Origin: UBA868 sp016776875
GTDB lineage: Bacteria; Pseudomonadota; Gammaproteobacteria; Arenicellales; UBA868
NCBI GenBank assembly: GCA_051201585.1
Contig: CP179198.1
Span: forward strand, 1,054,001 to 1,118,000
Reading direction: 5' to 3'
Length of the DNA stretch: 64,000 nucleotides
Positions 17,108 to 26,340 of the stretch are shown piece by piece. Every line of letters starts with the position of its first letter. Position 1 is the stretch's first letter. The position numbers and the translations under genes are program-made. Under the pieces are notes generated by a model, which saw only the letters and a program-made list of their open reading frames with translations, was not told where the DNA came from and did not search any database.

Positions 17108-18334
17108 ATGAAAACGTCAGATAAGGCTGCAGTGCTTCTTTTGCTTCTAGGCTTACCGATGAGCGGCATTATCCCAGTTCTGGGCCAATCTGGGGCAAAC
17201 TCCGAGCCACTCTGGATAAATTTTTCAGGTGATCAGGGCCAGATCGGATTCCAATCGGTAGCGGCGTTGTCGCAAGGGAGCCAGTTTTTTCTGTCTGGGT
17301 TGGCTGGGTCTAATGCGGGAATGAGTGGCTTTTTCGGTAATACGGACGGACTTTCGAATCTATCCAATGCATTTTCTTTTAACGCCCGGGATGCCCGTCT
17401 TTTTCACTCTGATTATTCGAAATCTGCTCATTACTCAGGCGCCACCTTTCAGTTTTCTAAAGGACAGGACGCTCATTTTTCAGTCGGTGTGGCGCAGATA
17501 GAGGCCAGCGGTGTGGAGGATCGAATTAATTGGTTTGCGGGCGCGCAAATGACACATTCGCACGTTCAGATCTTTCGAGTGGAGGTTGCCGAAGACAGTG
17601 CCGCACACGCGGTCGGTGGCGGCTTTACATTATCTGGGATTGATTTTAACGCCCGATACGTCCGTGCGGATGATGGGACAGGTTCGGGATTGGTTAAATG
17701 GCAAATGCCAATAAACCGAGCGCATCGAGTTGCTATGGAATTCCAGAGTGGTTCGAGCGAGCGGTTTCGAGACGGAAACTATCAGCGGTTTTTGTTTTCC
17801 TATAACGGAAGCTTCGGTCGTCCAGATGAGATGTGGGCCACAGAAGGGGGGTCATCTGGACTGGGCACGATGAGCACTGCAATTCTAGCGGCTTCTGCTG
17901 TGGGTGTTGCTTTAGTCGCCTCTTCGGGTAGTGATAAGGCCGATACGCAAATTCGGTTTACTAAGCAACACGACGCGGCGAAAGATGTATTGAATAAAAT
18001 CAATCCAACATCGGTAGCCCAGAACTTGGAATACGGGGGTTGGGTTTACCAGAATGCGGACGCAACATTTAGCGCCACTGAGCCAATAAAGGGAACAGTA
18101 GATAGCGTAAACATTGGATCGCCAGATGATGTACCCAATGGATATGCAACGGCCTCGTATCATACTCATGCCGCCTATGACCCTCGTTATGACAGTGAGA
18201 ACTTCTCTCAGGTCGACATTGCAGTCGACAACGCTTGGCGAGTGGACGGCTATTTGGCCACACCGATGGGCTACTTTAAGTATCACAACTACCTGACGGG
18301 CGTGATCACGACCTTGGGTCAGGTCGCGAATTGA
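17108..18334 (+). CDS. Secreted protein with beta-rich N-terminal region and DUF4329/JAB-like C-terminal domain
   Basis: A 408-residue protein with a signal peptide (about residues 1-27). Residues ~30-245 alternate hydrophobic and polar residues in short strands rich in Gly, Ser and Phe, as in outer-membrane barrels. A glycine/alanine hydrophobic stretch follows (about 255-280, AILAASAVGVALVASSG). The last ~115 residues resemble DUF4329: SYHTHAAYDPRYD with His352 and His354, then SQVD (Ser367, Asp370), an HxH...SxxD arrangement like the metal site of JAB/JAMM peptidases but with a longer spacer. Domain identity is from memory of the family. Upstream and downstream genes are not related in an obvious way. 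Confidence 0.6.
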   Translation: MKTSDKAAVLLLLLGLPMSGIIPVLGQSGANSEPLWINFSGDQGQIGFQSVAALSQGSQFFLSGLAGSNAGMSGFFGNTDGLSNLSNAFSFNARDARLFHSDYSKSAHYSGATFQFSKGQDAHFSVGVAQIEASGVEDRINWFAGAQMTHSHVQIFRVEVAEDSAAHAVGGGFTLSGIDFNARYVRADDGTGSGLVKWQMPINRAHRVAMEFQSGSSERFRDGNYQRFLFSYNGSFGRPDEMWATEGGSSGLGTMSTAILAASAVGVALVASSGSDKADTQIRFTKQHDAAKDVLNKINPTSVAQNLEYGGWVYQNADATFSATEPIKGTVDSVNIGSPDDVPNGYATASYHTHAAYDPRYDSENFSQVDIAVDNAWRVDGYLATPMGYFKYHNYLTGVITTLGQVAN

Positions 18335-18388
18335 GAGCGCGGATGGAATTAAATCGAGAGATCCAGTGAATTAAATGCAGGCTTACTC

Positions 18389-19708
18389 GTGACTCAACAG
18401 ATCAATGCAGATGCAGTCGTGATTGGAGCAGGCGTTATCGGCACGGCGACAGCCTATGAGCTTTCAAAACGGGGGCGAAATGTTATCTGTGTCGACAAAC
18501 TCCCGTCAGCAGGCTATGGATCGACATCCAGTTCGTGCGCAATCATCCGGGTTCATTACTCCACGGTCGCGGGCACTGCGTTTGCGTACGATGGATTTTT
18601 TGATTGGCTTCATTGGTCGGAATATTTAGAACGCGGTGAATCAAAAGGGGGGAGGTTAGCGAAATTTTGCCAAACGGGATGTTTGGTGATGAAAACAGAA
18701 TCTAACAATTACCTCAAGAATGTGGTCGCTAACGCAAAAGAATTGTTCATTCCTTTTGAAGATTGGACGCCGAAAGACATACTGAAGCGATTACCTAATT
18801 ATGATCTTCGATGTTTCGCTCCAGCAAAAACGGTCGATGATCCGCATTTTGGTGAGGCGACTTCGGGCGAGGTGAGCGGTGCGGCTTTTTTCCCCACGGC
18901 GGGTTTTATATCAGATCCGCAGTTAGCGACTCAAAACATAAAGGACGCCGCTAAAAATGTGGGGTGCGAATTCATATTTAATCGTCGAGTTATAAAAATA
19001 CCTTCTGAAAATGGACGGGTCAAAGGCGTCGTACTGGATGATGGGACTGAGATCTCAGCGCCTGTTGTAGTGAACGTAGGCGGACCTCATTCCTCGGAGT
19101 TGAATAAATTAGCGGGTACAGATGTCGACATGCGCATCACAACCCGGGCGCTCCGGCAGGAGGTGGCTCATGTCCCGGCCCCCGCCGGCCTCGATTTCGA
19201 CAAGGCAGGCTTTGTCGTTTCTGACAGTGATATCGGAGTCTATTGTAGGCCCGAGCAAGGGAATTTTGTTTTGATTGGAAGCGAAGATCCGCCATGTGAT
19301 TCCCATCAGTGGGTCGACAACGCTGACAGGTTTGATCGAAATTTTTCAGATCAGGCAATGACGCAAGCGCTCCGATTGGCGCAACGGATGCGTGGTTTGG
19401 AGTTTCCGTCACGCACGCGCGGCGTGGTCGACCTTTATGATGTTACCGAAGATTGGATGCCCATCTATGATCGATCGGTAATAGACGGGTTTTACATGGC
19501 ATGTGGGAGCAGTGGCAATCAGTTCAAGAACGCGCCGGCAGCGGGAAGATTGATGGCAGGGTTAATCGAATACTGCGAAGCAGGTAATGATCACGATACG
19601 AACCCATTTCAGTTTTCGCTAGAACATATCGATTACAGCCTGGATACGGGCGAGATGTCTCGGCTACGCCGCATAAATCCGGACAGTAGTTTTTCGGTCT
19701 TGGGTTAG
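18389..19708 (+). CDS. FAD-dependent oxidoreductase of the D-amino-acid oxidase/sarcosine oxidase beta superfamily
   Basis: A 439-residue flavoprotein with an N-terminal dinucleotide fold (VVIGAGVIGTATAYEL, residues ~10-25) followed by GSTSSSCAIIR, and a C-terminal GFYMACGSSGNQFKNAPAAG flavin-closing loop seen in parts. The superfamily oxidises secondary or tertiary amines (sarcosine, dimethylglycine, proline, D-amino acids) to imines with release of hydrogen peroxide or electron transfer. The start is a GTG. Its stop overlaps the end of the convergent soxG gene by four bases. Next to the sarcosine oxidase operon, dimethylglycine or another N-methyl amine is an attractive but unproven substrate. 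Confidence 0.8.
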   Translation: MTQQINADAVVIGAGVIGTATAYELSKRGRNVICVDKLPSAGYGSTSSSCAIIRVHYSTVAGTAFAYDGFFDWLHWSEYLERGESKGGRLAKFCQTGCLVMKTESNNYLKNVVANAKELFIPFEDWTPKDILKRLPNYDLRCFAPAKTVDDPHFGEATSGEVSGAAFFPTAGFISDPQLATQNIKDAAKNVGCEFIFNRRVIKIPSENGRVKGVVLDDGTEISAPVVVNVGGPHSSELNKLAGTDVDMRITTRALRQEVAHVPAPAGLDFDKAGFVVSDSDIGVYCRPEQGNFVLIGSEDPPCDSHQWVDNADRFDRNFSDQAMTQALRLAQRMRGLEFPSRTRGVVDLYDVTEDWMPIYDRSVIDGFYMACGSSGNQFKNAPAAGRLMAGLIEYCEAGNDHDTNPFQFSLEHIDYSLDTGEMSRLRRINPDSSFSVLG

Positions 19709-20262
19709 ATCACCTCTGATCCAAATTGCTCAGCGGTTTCGAGAAGTAATTCCCAGATAGACCGTGCGAATCCTCTTGGGATGAACAGCTCAAATCCGAG
19801 CTCACTCCGCCAAAGCGTTATTCCGACATGATGAATACCGCTAGACGCCACGGCGTTTTGGGGGAAACTGTGATCTCGAAGGTCGAGCGGGAGAAGCCTG
19901 CTTAAGCAGGTTTGGGCTTCCGGACCCGATACCCGGATCTGCGTCCGCGAGTGCGATAGGTCAAGGACGACCCCGTCAGTTTGATTGAAAACGGGTGGCG
20001 CCTCTGCTAATAGCCAAAACTTTAGAGGTTCTACTTGAAAGGCAACGCCTTTTGGTCCTGCGAGTGCTCGCCCAGGGGATAATCGATCTGAGTCCATACC
20101 GTCGGTGATTGCCAAATGGATCGATTCCATCGTGTCTGGCCATCCGGCAATTTGCCAAAGGTTAAGATCGGGAATCTCTTGTAGTTTCACGCCGGGCTCT
20201 CCAGGTCGACCATGGAGTCCGGTTGGGTAATAGGCCGCAAGCGCGGAGCAACGATTAGCCAT
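19705..20262 (-). CDS. soxG: Sarcosine oxidase gamma subunit
   Basis: Small subunit (185 residues) of heterotetrameric sarcosine oxidase. The start was placed at MANRCSALAAYYP, whose ATG overlaps the soxA stop by eight bases, matching the tight coupling of sox genes; longer in-frame starts would run far into soxA. Features shared with SoxG/GcvT-like domains include the central LDLSHSRTQIRVSGPEAQTCL region seen in pieces and the LPLDLRDHSFPQ and GFELFIPRGFARS segments. Last gene of the soxBDAG operon. Confidence 0.85.
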   Translation of the reverse strand: MANRCSALAAYYPTGLHGRPGEPGVKLQEIPDLNLWQIAGWPDTMESIHLAITDGMDSDRLSPGRALAGPKGVAFQVEPLKFWLLAEAPPVFNQTDGVVLDLSHSRTQIRVSGPEAQTCLSRLLPLDLRDHSFPQNAVASSGIHHVGITLWRSELGFELFIPRGFARSIWELLLETAEQFGSEVI

Positions 20263-23236
20263 ACATGCGGTCTCCGGATGGATCAAACATATGTGGGGAG
20301 ACGATTTCGACAGGCGTGTTTCCTTTTCGAAGCGGGTCGGCACAAACGACGTCGCGGTCAGCCCAGTTCGAATGCCCCCCTTCGATAAATCCGAGGCCAA
20401 TCCAATGACCGAGGGCAGGAGAGTGAGTGACTGCGGTTACCCAGCCGTTCCCATAACCCGAGACGTTGTCACTTTGGCAGAGAATCGATCCCGCGTTAAA
20501 GATTTCTCTCCGGTCTTTCGGGAATATCCCAACAAGGCGAGGACGGTCGTTTTTTAAGAGTTCAGGACGATTCTTAAGGACGCTGCCAATATAAGATTTT
20601 TTATCTGAGGCCATTCGACCTAATCCGGCATCTTCAATGGTCACGCGCCCGTCTAGTTCGGCTCCCGTGACATGGCCTTTTTCGATACGAAGGGCACCCA
20701 GCGCTTCGAGCCCGTAAAGACAGCCCGCGCGGACTCTTGCGGCGCTCCAAATCATGTCCATTGCCGCCGGACCATAGTCAGATGGTATATAAATTTCAAA
20801 GGCCCGTTCGCCTGAAAAGCTGATCCGGGCAATTCTTGCGGGAATGTTACCTTTGAGCGTTGTTTCAATGACGCCCATGAAAGGTAGGGCAGGGTCGGTA
20901 ACCTTACGAGGGTCTGTGACACACTCGGTGATCACTTCACGGGATTGTGGACCTGCTACAGCAATACCGGCCCATTGCTCTGAGACCGAGGTTAGGTGAA
21001 CACGAAGATCCTGCCAACGAGTTTGTAAAAGTTCTTCAAGAAAAGTCATCACCTTTGCCGCGTGAGCGGTCGTGGTCGTCATGAAGTAGTCGTTTTCACC
21101 AAGGCGCCAGGTCGTTCCGTCATCCATGACAAATCCATCGTCTCTTAACATAATGCCGTAACGCGCTTTTCCGACGGCGAGTTTTGCAAACGGGTTGGTA
21201 TAGACTCGGTTTAAGAATTCAGTGGCGTCTGGTCCTTGAACCGCAATTTTTCCGAGCGACGTCACGTCGCATATCCCCACAGTTCTGCGGACGGTTTCAG
21301 TTTCACGAACATAAGCTTCGCCGATTCCTTCACCCGGTTGGGCGAAGTACCAGGGACGGTGCCACAACCCCGCCATCGTCATTGTGCCGCCCGCATTTAA
21401 ATTCCAATCGTGTAATGGCGTTCTACGCAATGGTCGAAAATGGGACCCTACATTGCGCCCCTTAAGTGCGCCGATACTAATTGGGGTATAGGGGGGTCGA
21501 AATGTGGTGGTGCCGACTTCGGGAATTTCTTTTCCAAGCGCTTCCGCCATGAGCGCAAGCCCGATTACATTTCCCATTTTACCCTGATCAGTTGCCATAC
21601 CCAGCGTGGTATATCGTTTTAGATGCTCGACTGACACAAATCCTTCTTGATGTGCGAGTCGGATATCGTCGGCAGTGACGTCGTGCTGGGGGTCCACAAA
21701 AGACTTGTGTTGGTGTCCGGATACCGAAATCTCATACAGCCCCTCAATGGGGGTTTCCCATCCTCCGGACTGATTGGGTGTTTGAGATCGCTGGCCATGC
21801 AGATGGGCCACCGCGTGAGCTGCTACCTGCTCGCCAGATTGAACACATTCGGCGTGATCCCAGATTCCAGCCGCACTGCCGGCCATTGCGATCGGTTCAT
21901 GATGCTCAGGTGCGATAAAGCACGCGTTGACGCTGTCCCATACCGGCTTTAGCCCTCGGTGCGATAAAAGATTAACGACGGGCGACCAGCCACCTGAAAC
22001 CAAGAGAAGGTCGCATGCCATTTGATTTTTGGCACGCCATCCGACAGAAGATTTTTCTGCAAGGTCAATTGAATAAACGCCTTTGGATCCTTTTGCGTTC
22101 AGGATTGACATGCCGTGCTGCACATCGACGCCGGCTGACTGCGCGCCTGCTTGTGATGAGTTCAAGACTTGCTCGCGAGAATCGAGCAGTGTCACCCGGG
22201 CTCCGGCATTCGAGAGGCTCGATGCTGTCAGATAAGCTGAGTCGTTATTAGTAGCGATGACGATATTCTCGCCCGCGAGTATTCCATATCGACTAAGATA
22301 AATTTTTGCGGCGTTTGCGGTCATGATCCCTGGTCGGTCATTATTGCCAAACGCAAGATGACGCTCGAGAGCGCCCGATGCAATAACCGTGAATCTGGAC
22401 CGCATCGTCCAGAATCGCTGTCTCGGCATCCATCGCGGTGGCGCTGAAAGATGATCGGTGACGCGCTCGAGCAAGCCCGCAACACCACCGTCATATAAGC
22501 CGAAGGCAGTCGTATTTTCCATTAATCGTACGCCGGCATTGCGAAGCGCCGCCAACTCTTGTGAGAGCGTGTCAGCTTCCTCGACTCGGGACAGACTTTC
22601 GCCTCCTAGTGCGAAGTCTTGTTCAACAAGGACCACATCACAGCCGGATTGCGCCGCGGAGAGTGCGGCGGAACGTCCTGCCGGGCCACTGCCAACAACC
22701 AGGATATCGCAATAGCCATTTGCATGCTCGTAGGCGTCGGGATCAGCTTCTCGGGATGCCGTGCCCATGCCGGCTGCCTTCCGAATTATTTTTTCGTACC
22801 ACATCCATGCGCCGGTTCCCTCGCCCCACTCAAACGGCGGCAGGCCCATAAAAGTTTTGTAATAAAAACCTGCGCTAAAGAACCGGCCAAAGAGGGTATT
22901 AACCGCTCCAAAGTCGTTTCGAACACTGGGCCAGGCATTTTGTCCTTTTGCAACCAGGCCGTCGTAAAGCGCCTGCGAGGTCGCTTTCACATTTGCGTCT
23001 CTTCGTGCTCCCGTACCAATAGTCACGATTGCGCCTGATTCTTCGACGCCGGCAGACATAAGGCCACGCGGCCGGTGATACTTGAAGCTACGACCGAGAA
23101 TGGTTTCACCACTTGCGAGTAAAGCAGACGCGAGACTATCACCTTCATAACCCGTCAGCTGTTTGCCGTCCCACTCAAACGCTAATGGTTTGGTGCGATT
23201 AATTTGCCCGCCGGTGGCTAGCCTACGCGTATTCAT
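20255..23236 (-). CDS. soxA: Sarcosine oxidase alpha subunit
   Basis: The 993-residue large subunit. Order of domains: N-terminal 2Fe-2S-ferredoxin-like region of the NoxA type (YEGDSLASALLA, FKYHRPRGLM), dinucleotide-binding fold with VGSGPAG at residues 181-187, a second NAD-binding half, and a C-terminal aminomethyltransferase/GcvT-like domain beginning near residue 610 that binds tetrahydrofolate. The complex oxidatively demethylates sarcosine to glycine, transferring the one-carbon unit to tetrahydrofolate. The soxD stop overlaps the soxA start by four bases. Confidence 0.95.
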   Translation of the reverse strand: MNTRRLATGGQINRTKPLAFEWDGKQLTGYEGDSLASALLASGETILGRSFKYHRPRGLMSAGVEESGAIVTIGTGARRDANVKATSQALYDGLVAKGQNAWPSVRNDFGAVNTLFGRFFSAGFYYKTFMGLPPFEWGEGTGAWMWYEKIIRKAAGMGTASREADPDAYEHANGYCDILVVGSGPAGRSAALSAAQSGCDVVLVEQDFALGGESLSRVEEADTLSQELAALRNAGVRLMENTTAFGLYDGGVAGLLERVTDHLSAPPRWMPRQRFWTMRSRFTVIASGALERHLAFGNNDRPGIMTANAAKIYLSRYGILAGENIVIATNNDSAYLTASSLSNAGARVTLLDSREQVLNSSQAGAQSAGVDVQHGMSILNAKGSKGVYSIDLAEKSSVGWRAKNQMACDLLLVSGGWSPVVNLLSHRGLKPVWDSVNACFIAPEHHEPIAMAGSAAGIWDHAECVQSGEQVAAHAVAHLHGQRSQTPNQSGGWETPIEGLYEISVSGHQHKSFVDPQHDVTADDIRLAHQEGFVSVEHLKRYTTLGMATDQGKMGNVIGLALMAEALGKEIPEVGTTTFRPPYTPISIGALKGRNVGSHFRPLRRTPLHDWNLNAGGTMTMAGLWHRPWYFAQPGEGIGEAYVRETETVRRTVGICDVTSLGKIAVQGPDATEFLNRVYTNPFAKLAVGKARYGIMLRDDGFVMDDGTTWRLGENDYFMTTTTAHAAKVMTFLEELLQTRWQDLRVHLTSVSEQWAGIAVAGPQSREVITECVTDPRKVTDPALPFMGVIETTLKGNIPARIARISFSGERAFEIYIPSDYGPAAMDMIWSAARVRAGCLYGLEALGALRIEKGHVTGAELDGRVTIEDAGLGRMASDKKSYIGSVLKNRPELLKNDRPRLVGIFPKDRREIFNAGSILCQSDNVSGYGNGWVTAVTHSPALGHWIGLGFIEGGHSNWADRDVVCADPLRKGNTPVEIVSPHMFDPSGDRMYG

Positions 23237-23535
23237 TGGTCAGGTTCGATCATGAGAGACGGATTGATCGCTTGCGCGATTCCGTCGTGGGCGGGTCGAA
23301 CAGACAGGATGTCGTGCGTCCGTGTGTTGCGTTCCACAACAATCCACATTCGACAACCTAATGTATGCTGCCAAGTTTCGAATTGGATCCCATCGATATT
23401 TTCTCTTTGGAATACGGCATCATGCCACGCCTCTTGAGAGCCATCCAGCGGTGGATATTCAACCGAGGCATCGCTGCCATAGCTGAACTCGCTATGATCA
23501 CGAAGACCGCAAAAGGGGCATTGTATTCTCAGCAT
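23233..23535 (-). CDS. soxD: Sarcosine oxidase delta subunit
   Basis: A 100-residue zinc-binding subunit. Cys6 and Cys9 (CPFCG) and His57...Cys61 (HTLGC) reproduce the zinc ligand set known for SoxD. The motif QFETWQHTLGCRMW and the tail TRTHDILSVRP are characteristic. It lies eight bases after soxB and overlaps soxA by four bases. Confidence 0.93.
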   Translation of the reverse strand: MLRIQCPFCGLRDHSEFSYGSDASVEYPPLDGSQEAWHDAVFQRENIDGIQFETWQHTLGCRMWIVVERNTRTHDILSVRPAHDGIAQAINPSLMIEPDQ

Positions 23536-23543
23536 CAGATTAT

Positions 23544-24812
23544 TCAGCCATGAAGTTTTGGATCGGGTCCCGCGCCGCGCTCATCGATATTAATTCCCCG
23601 GGAAAATCTATCGAGCGTGAAGTTTTGTATTACCGGATCGGGTCGGTCATTCGCGATGAGGTCTGCGAAGAACCATCCGGATGCGGGACTTGCTTTGAAG
23701 CCGCCATAGTTCCACCCTGCATTGAGATAGAGATTGCTGATCGGCGTTTTACAGATAAATGCAGACCCATCCATTGACATATCCATTACGCCTGACCAGT
23801 GGCGAAGCAGGCGTACACGGCCAAGACAGGGTAGGACTGATGTCGCGCATTCCGCCACATCCTGAACAATAGGAAGGTTGCCGCGCTGTGCATACGACTT
23901 ATACCAGTCCAGGTCGCCGCCAAAAACCATTCCGCCCTTATCAGATTGGGAGATATAGAAATGAGCGCCACCCACCCCAAACACAACCACATGATCAAGG
24001 AGGGGTTTGAGAGGTTCCGAGACAAATGCTTGAAGCTTGTGAGACTCTATGGGCAGCTGTCCCAGATCTGTCATTCGCCAGAGTCTGGAGGTATTGCCCG
24101 CGACCGCGAAGCCCACTTTTTTCGCCTTGATAAGACCTCGGGTTGTTTCGACACCGGTGATTTTCCCACTGTCCCGATGAACAGCAATCACTTCTCGATT
24201 CTGCAGAATATCAACACCATATTGATCGGCACCCCGTGCGTAACCCCACGCAACCGCATCATGACGAGCCGTGCCTGCCCGGGGTTGAACCATCGCGCCG
24301 GTAATTGGGAAGCGGGCATCAGCATCAAAATTGAGGTGTGGAATGTTCCGCCTGAGGGTGGGCAGATCCCATAACTCGCCGTCCGTACCTGTTAATCGCA
24401 TCGTGTTATACCGGCGCGCAGCGGCATCTCTTGCCGCAGGGCTGTGCAGCAGGCTGACATGGGCGCGCTGACTGAACATTACGTTGTAATTTAGATCGTG
24501 GCTCAGATTTTCCCAGAGCTTGAGTGAGTGCTCATAGAACTCCCGATTTCCGGGCATCATATAATTTGATCTGACGATTGTGGTGTTTCGTCCTCCGTTA
24601 CCTCCACCCAACCAGCCTTTTTCCACGACTGCGATATTCGTAACACCGTGGTTTTTTGCGAGGTAGTATGCGGTTGCGAGACCGTGGAGTCCTGCGCCAA
24701 CAATGATGACGTCATATTCCTTTTTAGGCTCGGGGTCTCGCCAGGCACGCGTCCATCCTTTCTGGCCATTCATGCCATTTACGAACACTTTCCACGCAGA
24801 ATAGGGCTTCAT
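23544..24812 (-). CDS. soxB: Sarcosine oxidase beta subunit
   Basis: A 422-residue flavoprotein with a dinucleotide fold (IIVGAGLHGLATAYYLAK), the GGGNGGRNTTIVRSNY segment and a histidine in GTARHDAVAWGYARG that matches the family's covalent FMN attachment site. It carries out sarcosine oxidation within the SoxBDAG complex. It is the first gene of the minus-strand operon soxB-soxD-soxA-soxG. The ~200-base gap upstream, shared with a divergent MFS gene, must hold the promoter; no riboswitch-like structure was recognised there. Confidence 0.95.
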   Translation of the reverse strand: MKPYSAWKVFVNGMNGQKGWTRAWRDPEPKKEYDVIIVGAGLHGLATAYYLAKNHGVTNIAVVEKGWLGGGNGGRNTTIVRSNYMMPGNREFYEHSLKLWENLSHDLNYNVMFSQRAHVSLLHSPAARDAAARRYNTMRLTGTDGELWDLPTLRRNIPHLNFDADARFPITGAMVQPRAGTARHDAVAWGYARGADQYGVDILQNREVIAVHRDSGKITGVETTRGLIKAKKVGFAVAGNTSRLWRMTDLGQLPIESHKLQAFVSEPLKPLLDHVVVFGVGGAHFYISQSDKGGMVFGGDLDWYKSYAQRGNLPIVQDVAECATSVLPCLGRVRLLRHWSGVMDMSMDGSAFICKTPISNLYLNAGWNYGGFKASPASGWFFADLIANDRPDPVIQNFTLDRFSRGINIDERGAGPDPKLHG

Positions 24813-25014
24813 TTAAGAGTCAATCTTTAAAGTCGTTTTCATCTCGTCAGACGACGAATTGTAATGGGGTTCATGAATAGGGGATGAATAAAAACAATAA
24901 AACCAAAGTCGATGTTCAGGCGCCATAATACGAGATTGTAGTCGATATCTAGCGATAATCTGAAGTGGAAAATTATCAAGATTTAAAGGCAATTCCTCTA
25001 ATGAAACCCCTAAT

Positions 25015-26310
25015 ATGAGTATTCCCAGAAACCCCCCTCCCGCAGCGCTGGCGTGGTCCGTGTGGGGGCTGGGTGCCGGTTTATTTTTGTTAGGATTTTT
25101 CCATCGGGTCGCGCCTGCTGTTTTGCATCGGGAACTGAGTGTCGATTTTGGGTTAAATGCAACATCCCTAGGCAGTTTATCGGCGCTTTATTTTTATTCT
25201 TATGTGGCGATGCAGATTCCGACCGGCCTGATTGCGGATCGCGTTGGACCGCGTCGTCTGCTGATAGGCGGAATCATTATCAGCACGCTGGGCGCGATAC
25301 TTTTCGCACTCGCACCATCTTTATTCTGGGCAGGCCTTGGAAGGTTTTTAATCGGGGGCTCGGTAGCGGTAGGTTTTGTTTGCACGCTTAAGCTCGCGAC
25401 ACACTGGTTGCCGACGGGGAAATTCTCGCTTGCGGCTGGCCTGTTGCTGGTTGCCGGAATGATGGGTGCCGTTTTCGCTGGCGTGCCACTGCATCTCGCC
25501 AGTGACGCGGTTGGCTGGCGCGTTGTAACGCTGGTGGTTTCTGCGATTGGGCTTTTTCTTGCATTGTTGGTTTGGTTTATTGTGAGGGATGATCCTGCCG
25601 AAAAGGGCTTTGTGCCCTATGTTGAACAGGATCGTTCAACATCCCGCAGGGCGAGCGAGCTGCAAAATTTGAAGTCTGTGTTCGCGTATCGCAATACATG
25701 GTTCTTGGCGCTCGCGCCCGGCGGTATTGTGGGCTCAGTTCTCGCATTCTCTGGGCTCTGGGGTATGCCGTTTTTAACAGACGTCTACCAGTTGCCAGCA
25801 AAAATAGCCGCTATGCTATGTTCAGGGATTATGTTGTCCTGGGCTTTTAGCGGCCCCCTTTTTGGACTTTTTTCCGAAAAATTGAAAAACAGGCGTATCC
25901 TCTATCTCAGCGGGGCGCTTCTCGCGCTCGGGTGCTGGTCTTTAGTTATTCTGATCCCCGGACTGCCTTTATGGGTGCTGGTCTTTTCTTTATTGGGCGC
26001 AGGATTTTTTTCGGGCGGGATGATTCTGGGGTTTACCCAGGCTAAGGAATCGGTGCCGATCAGTCTTTCCGGGACGGTCTCGGGCGTGGTGAACATGGGG
26101 GTGATGTGTGGACCCATGATCTTGCAACCGCTCATCGGCTGGTTGCTGGACAGGTTATGGCAGGGCGGATTTGATGCGAGCGGGCTACGAACGTATGGAT
26201 ATGAGAGTTATCGACTTGGATTCTCGTTGATGTTGATCTGGTTGATTATTTCAGTGATTAGTATCTCACTTTCCAAAGAGACCCATGGACGCCAGTTGTC
26301 AGAACGATAA
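25015..26310 (+). CDS. MFS transporter
   Basis: Twelve-helix major facilitator of 431 residues. The loop 2-3 signature is GLIADRVGPRRLLIGG, and the second half repeats it (LFSEKLKNRRILYLSG). It begins with ATG after a weak ribosome-binding site and is divergent from soxB, while the PuuA-like gene follows 30 bases downstream on the same strand. It may import the amine or amino acid handled by either neighbour; nothing in the sequence fixes the substrate. Confidence 0.85.
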   Translation: MSIPRNPPPAALAWSVWGLGAGLFLLGFFHRVAPAVLHRELSVDFGLNATSLGSLSALYFYSYVAMQIPTGLIADRVGPRRLLIGGIIISTLGAILFALAPSLFWAGLGRFLIGGSVAVGFVCTLKLATHWLPTGKFSLAAGLLLVAGMMGAVFAGVPLHLASDAVGWRVVTLVVSAIGLFLALLVWFIVRDDPAEKGFVPYVEQDRSTSRRASELQNLKSVFAYRNTWFLALAPGGIVGSVLAFSGLWGMPFLTDVYQLPAKIAAMLCSGIMLSWAFSGPLFGLFSEKLKNRRILYLSGALLALGCWSLVILIPGLPLWVLVFSLLGAGFFSGGMILGFTQAKESVPISLSGTVSGVVNMGVMCGPMILQPLIGWLLDRLWQGGFDASGLRTYGYESYRLGFSLMLIWLIISVISISLSKETHGRQLSER

Positions 26311-26340
26311 GATACCGGCTTAAACAAACTGAATTAAGTT

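Noticed and set aside
20262..20400. Longer N-terminus for SoxG
   Set aside because: It would run 140 bases into soxA; the internal ATG gives an eight-base overlap and a normal SoxG start.
24813..25014. Possible glycine riboswitch between soxB and the MFS gene
   Set aside because: No conserved glycine-aptamer core sequences were seen on either strand; only AT-rich, promoter-like DNA.
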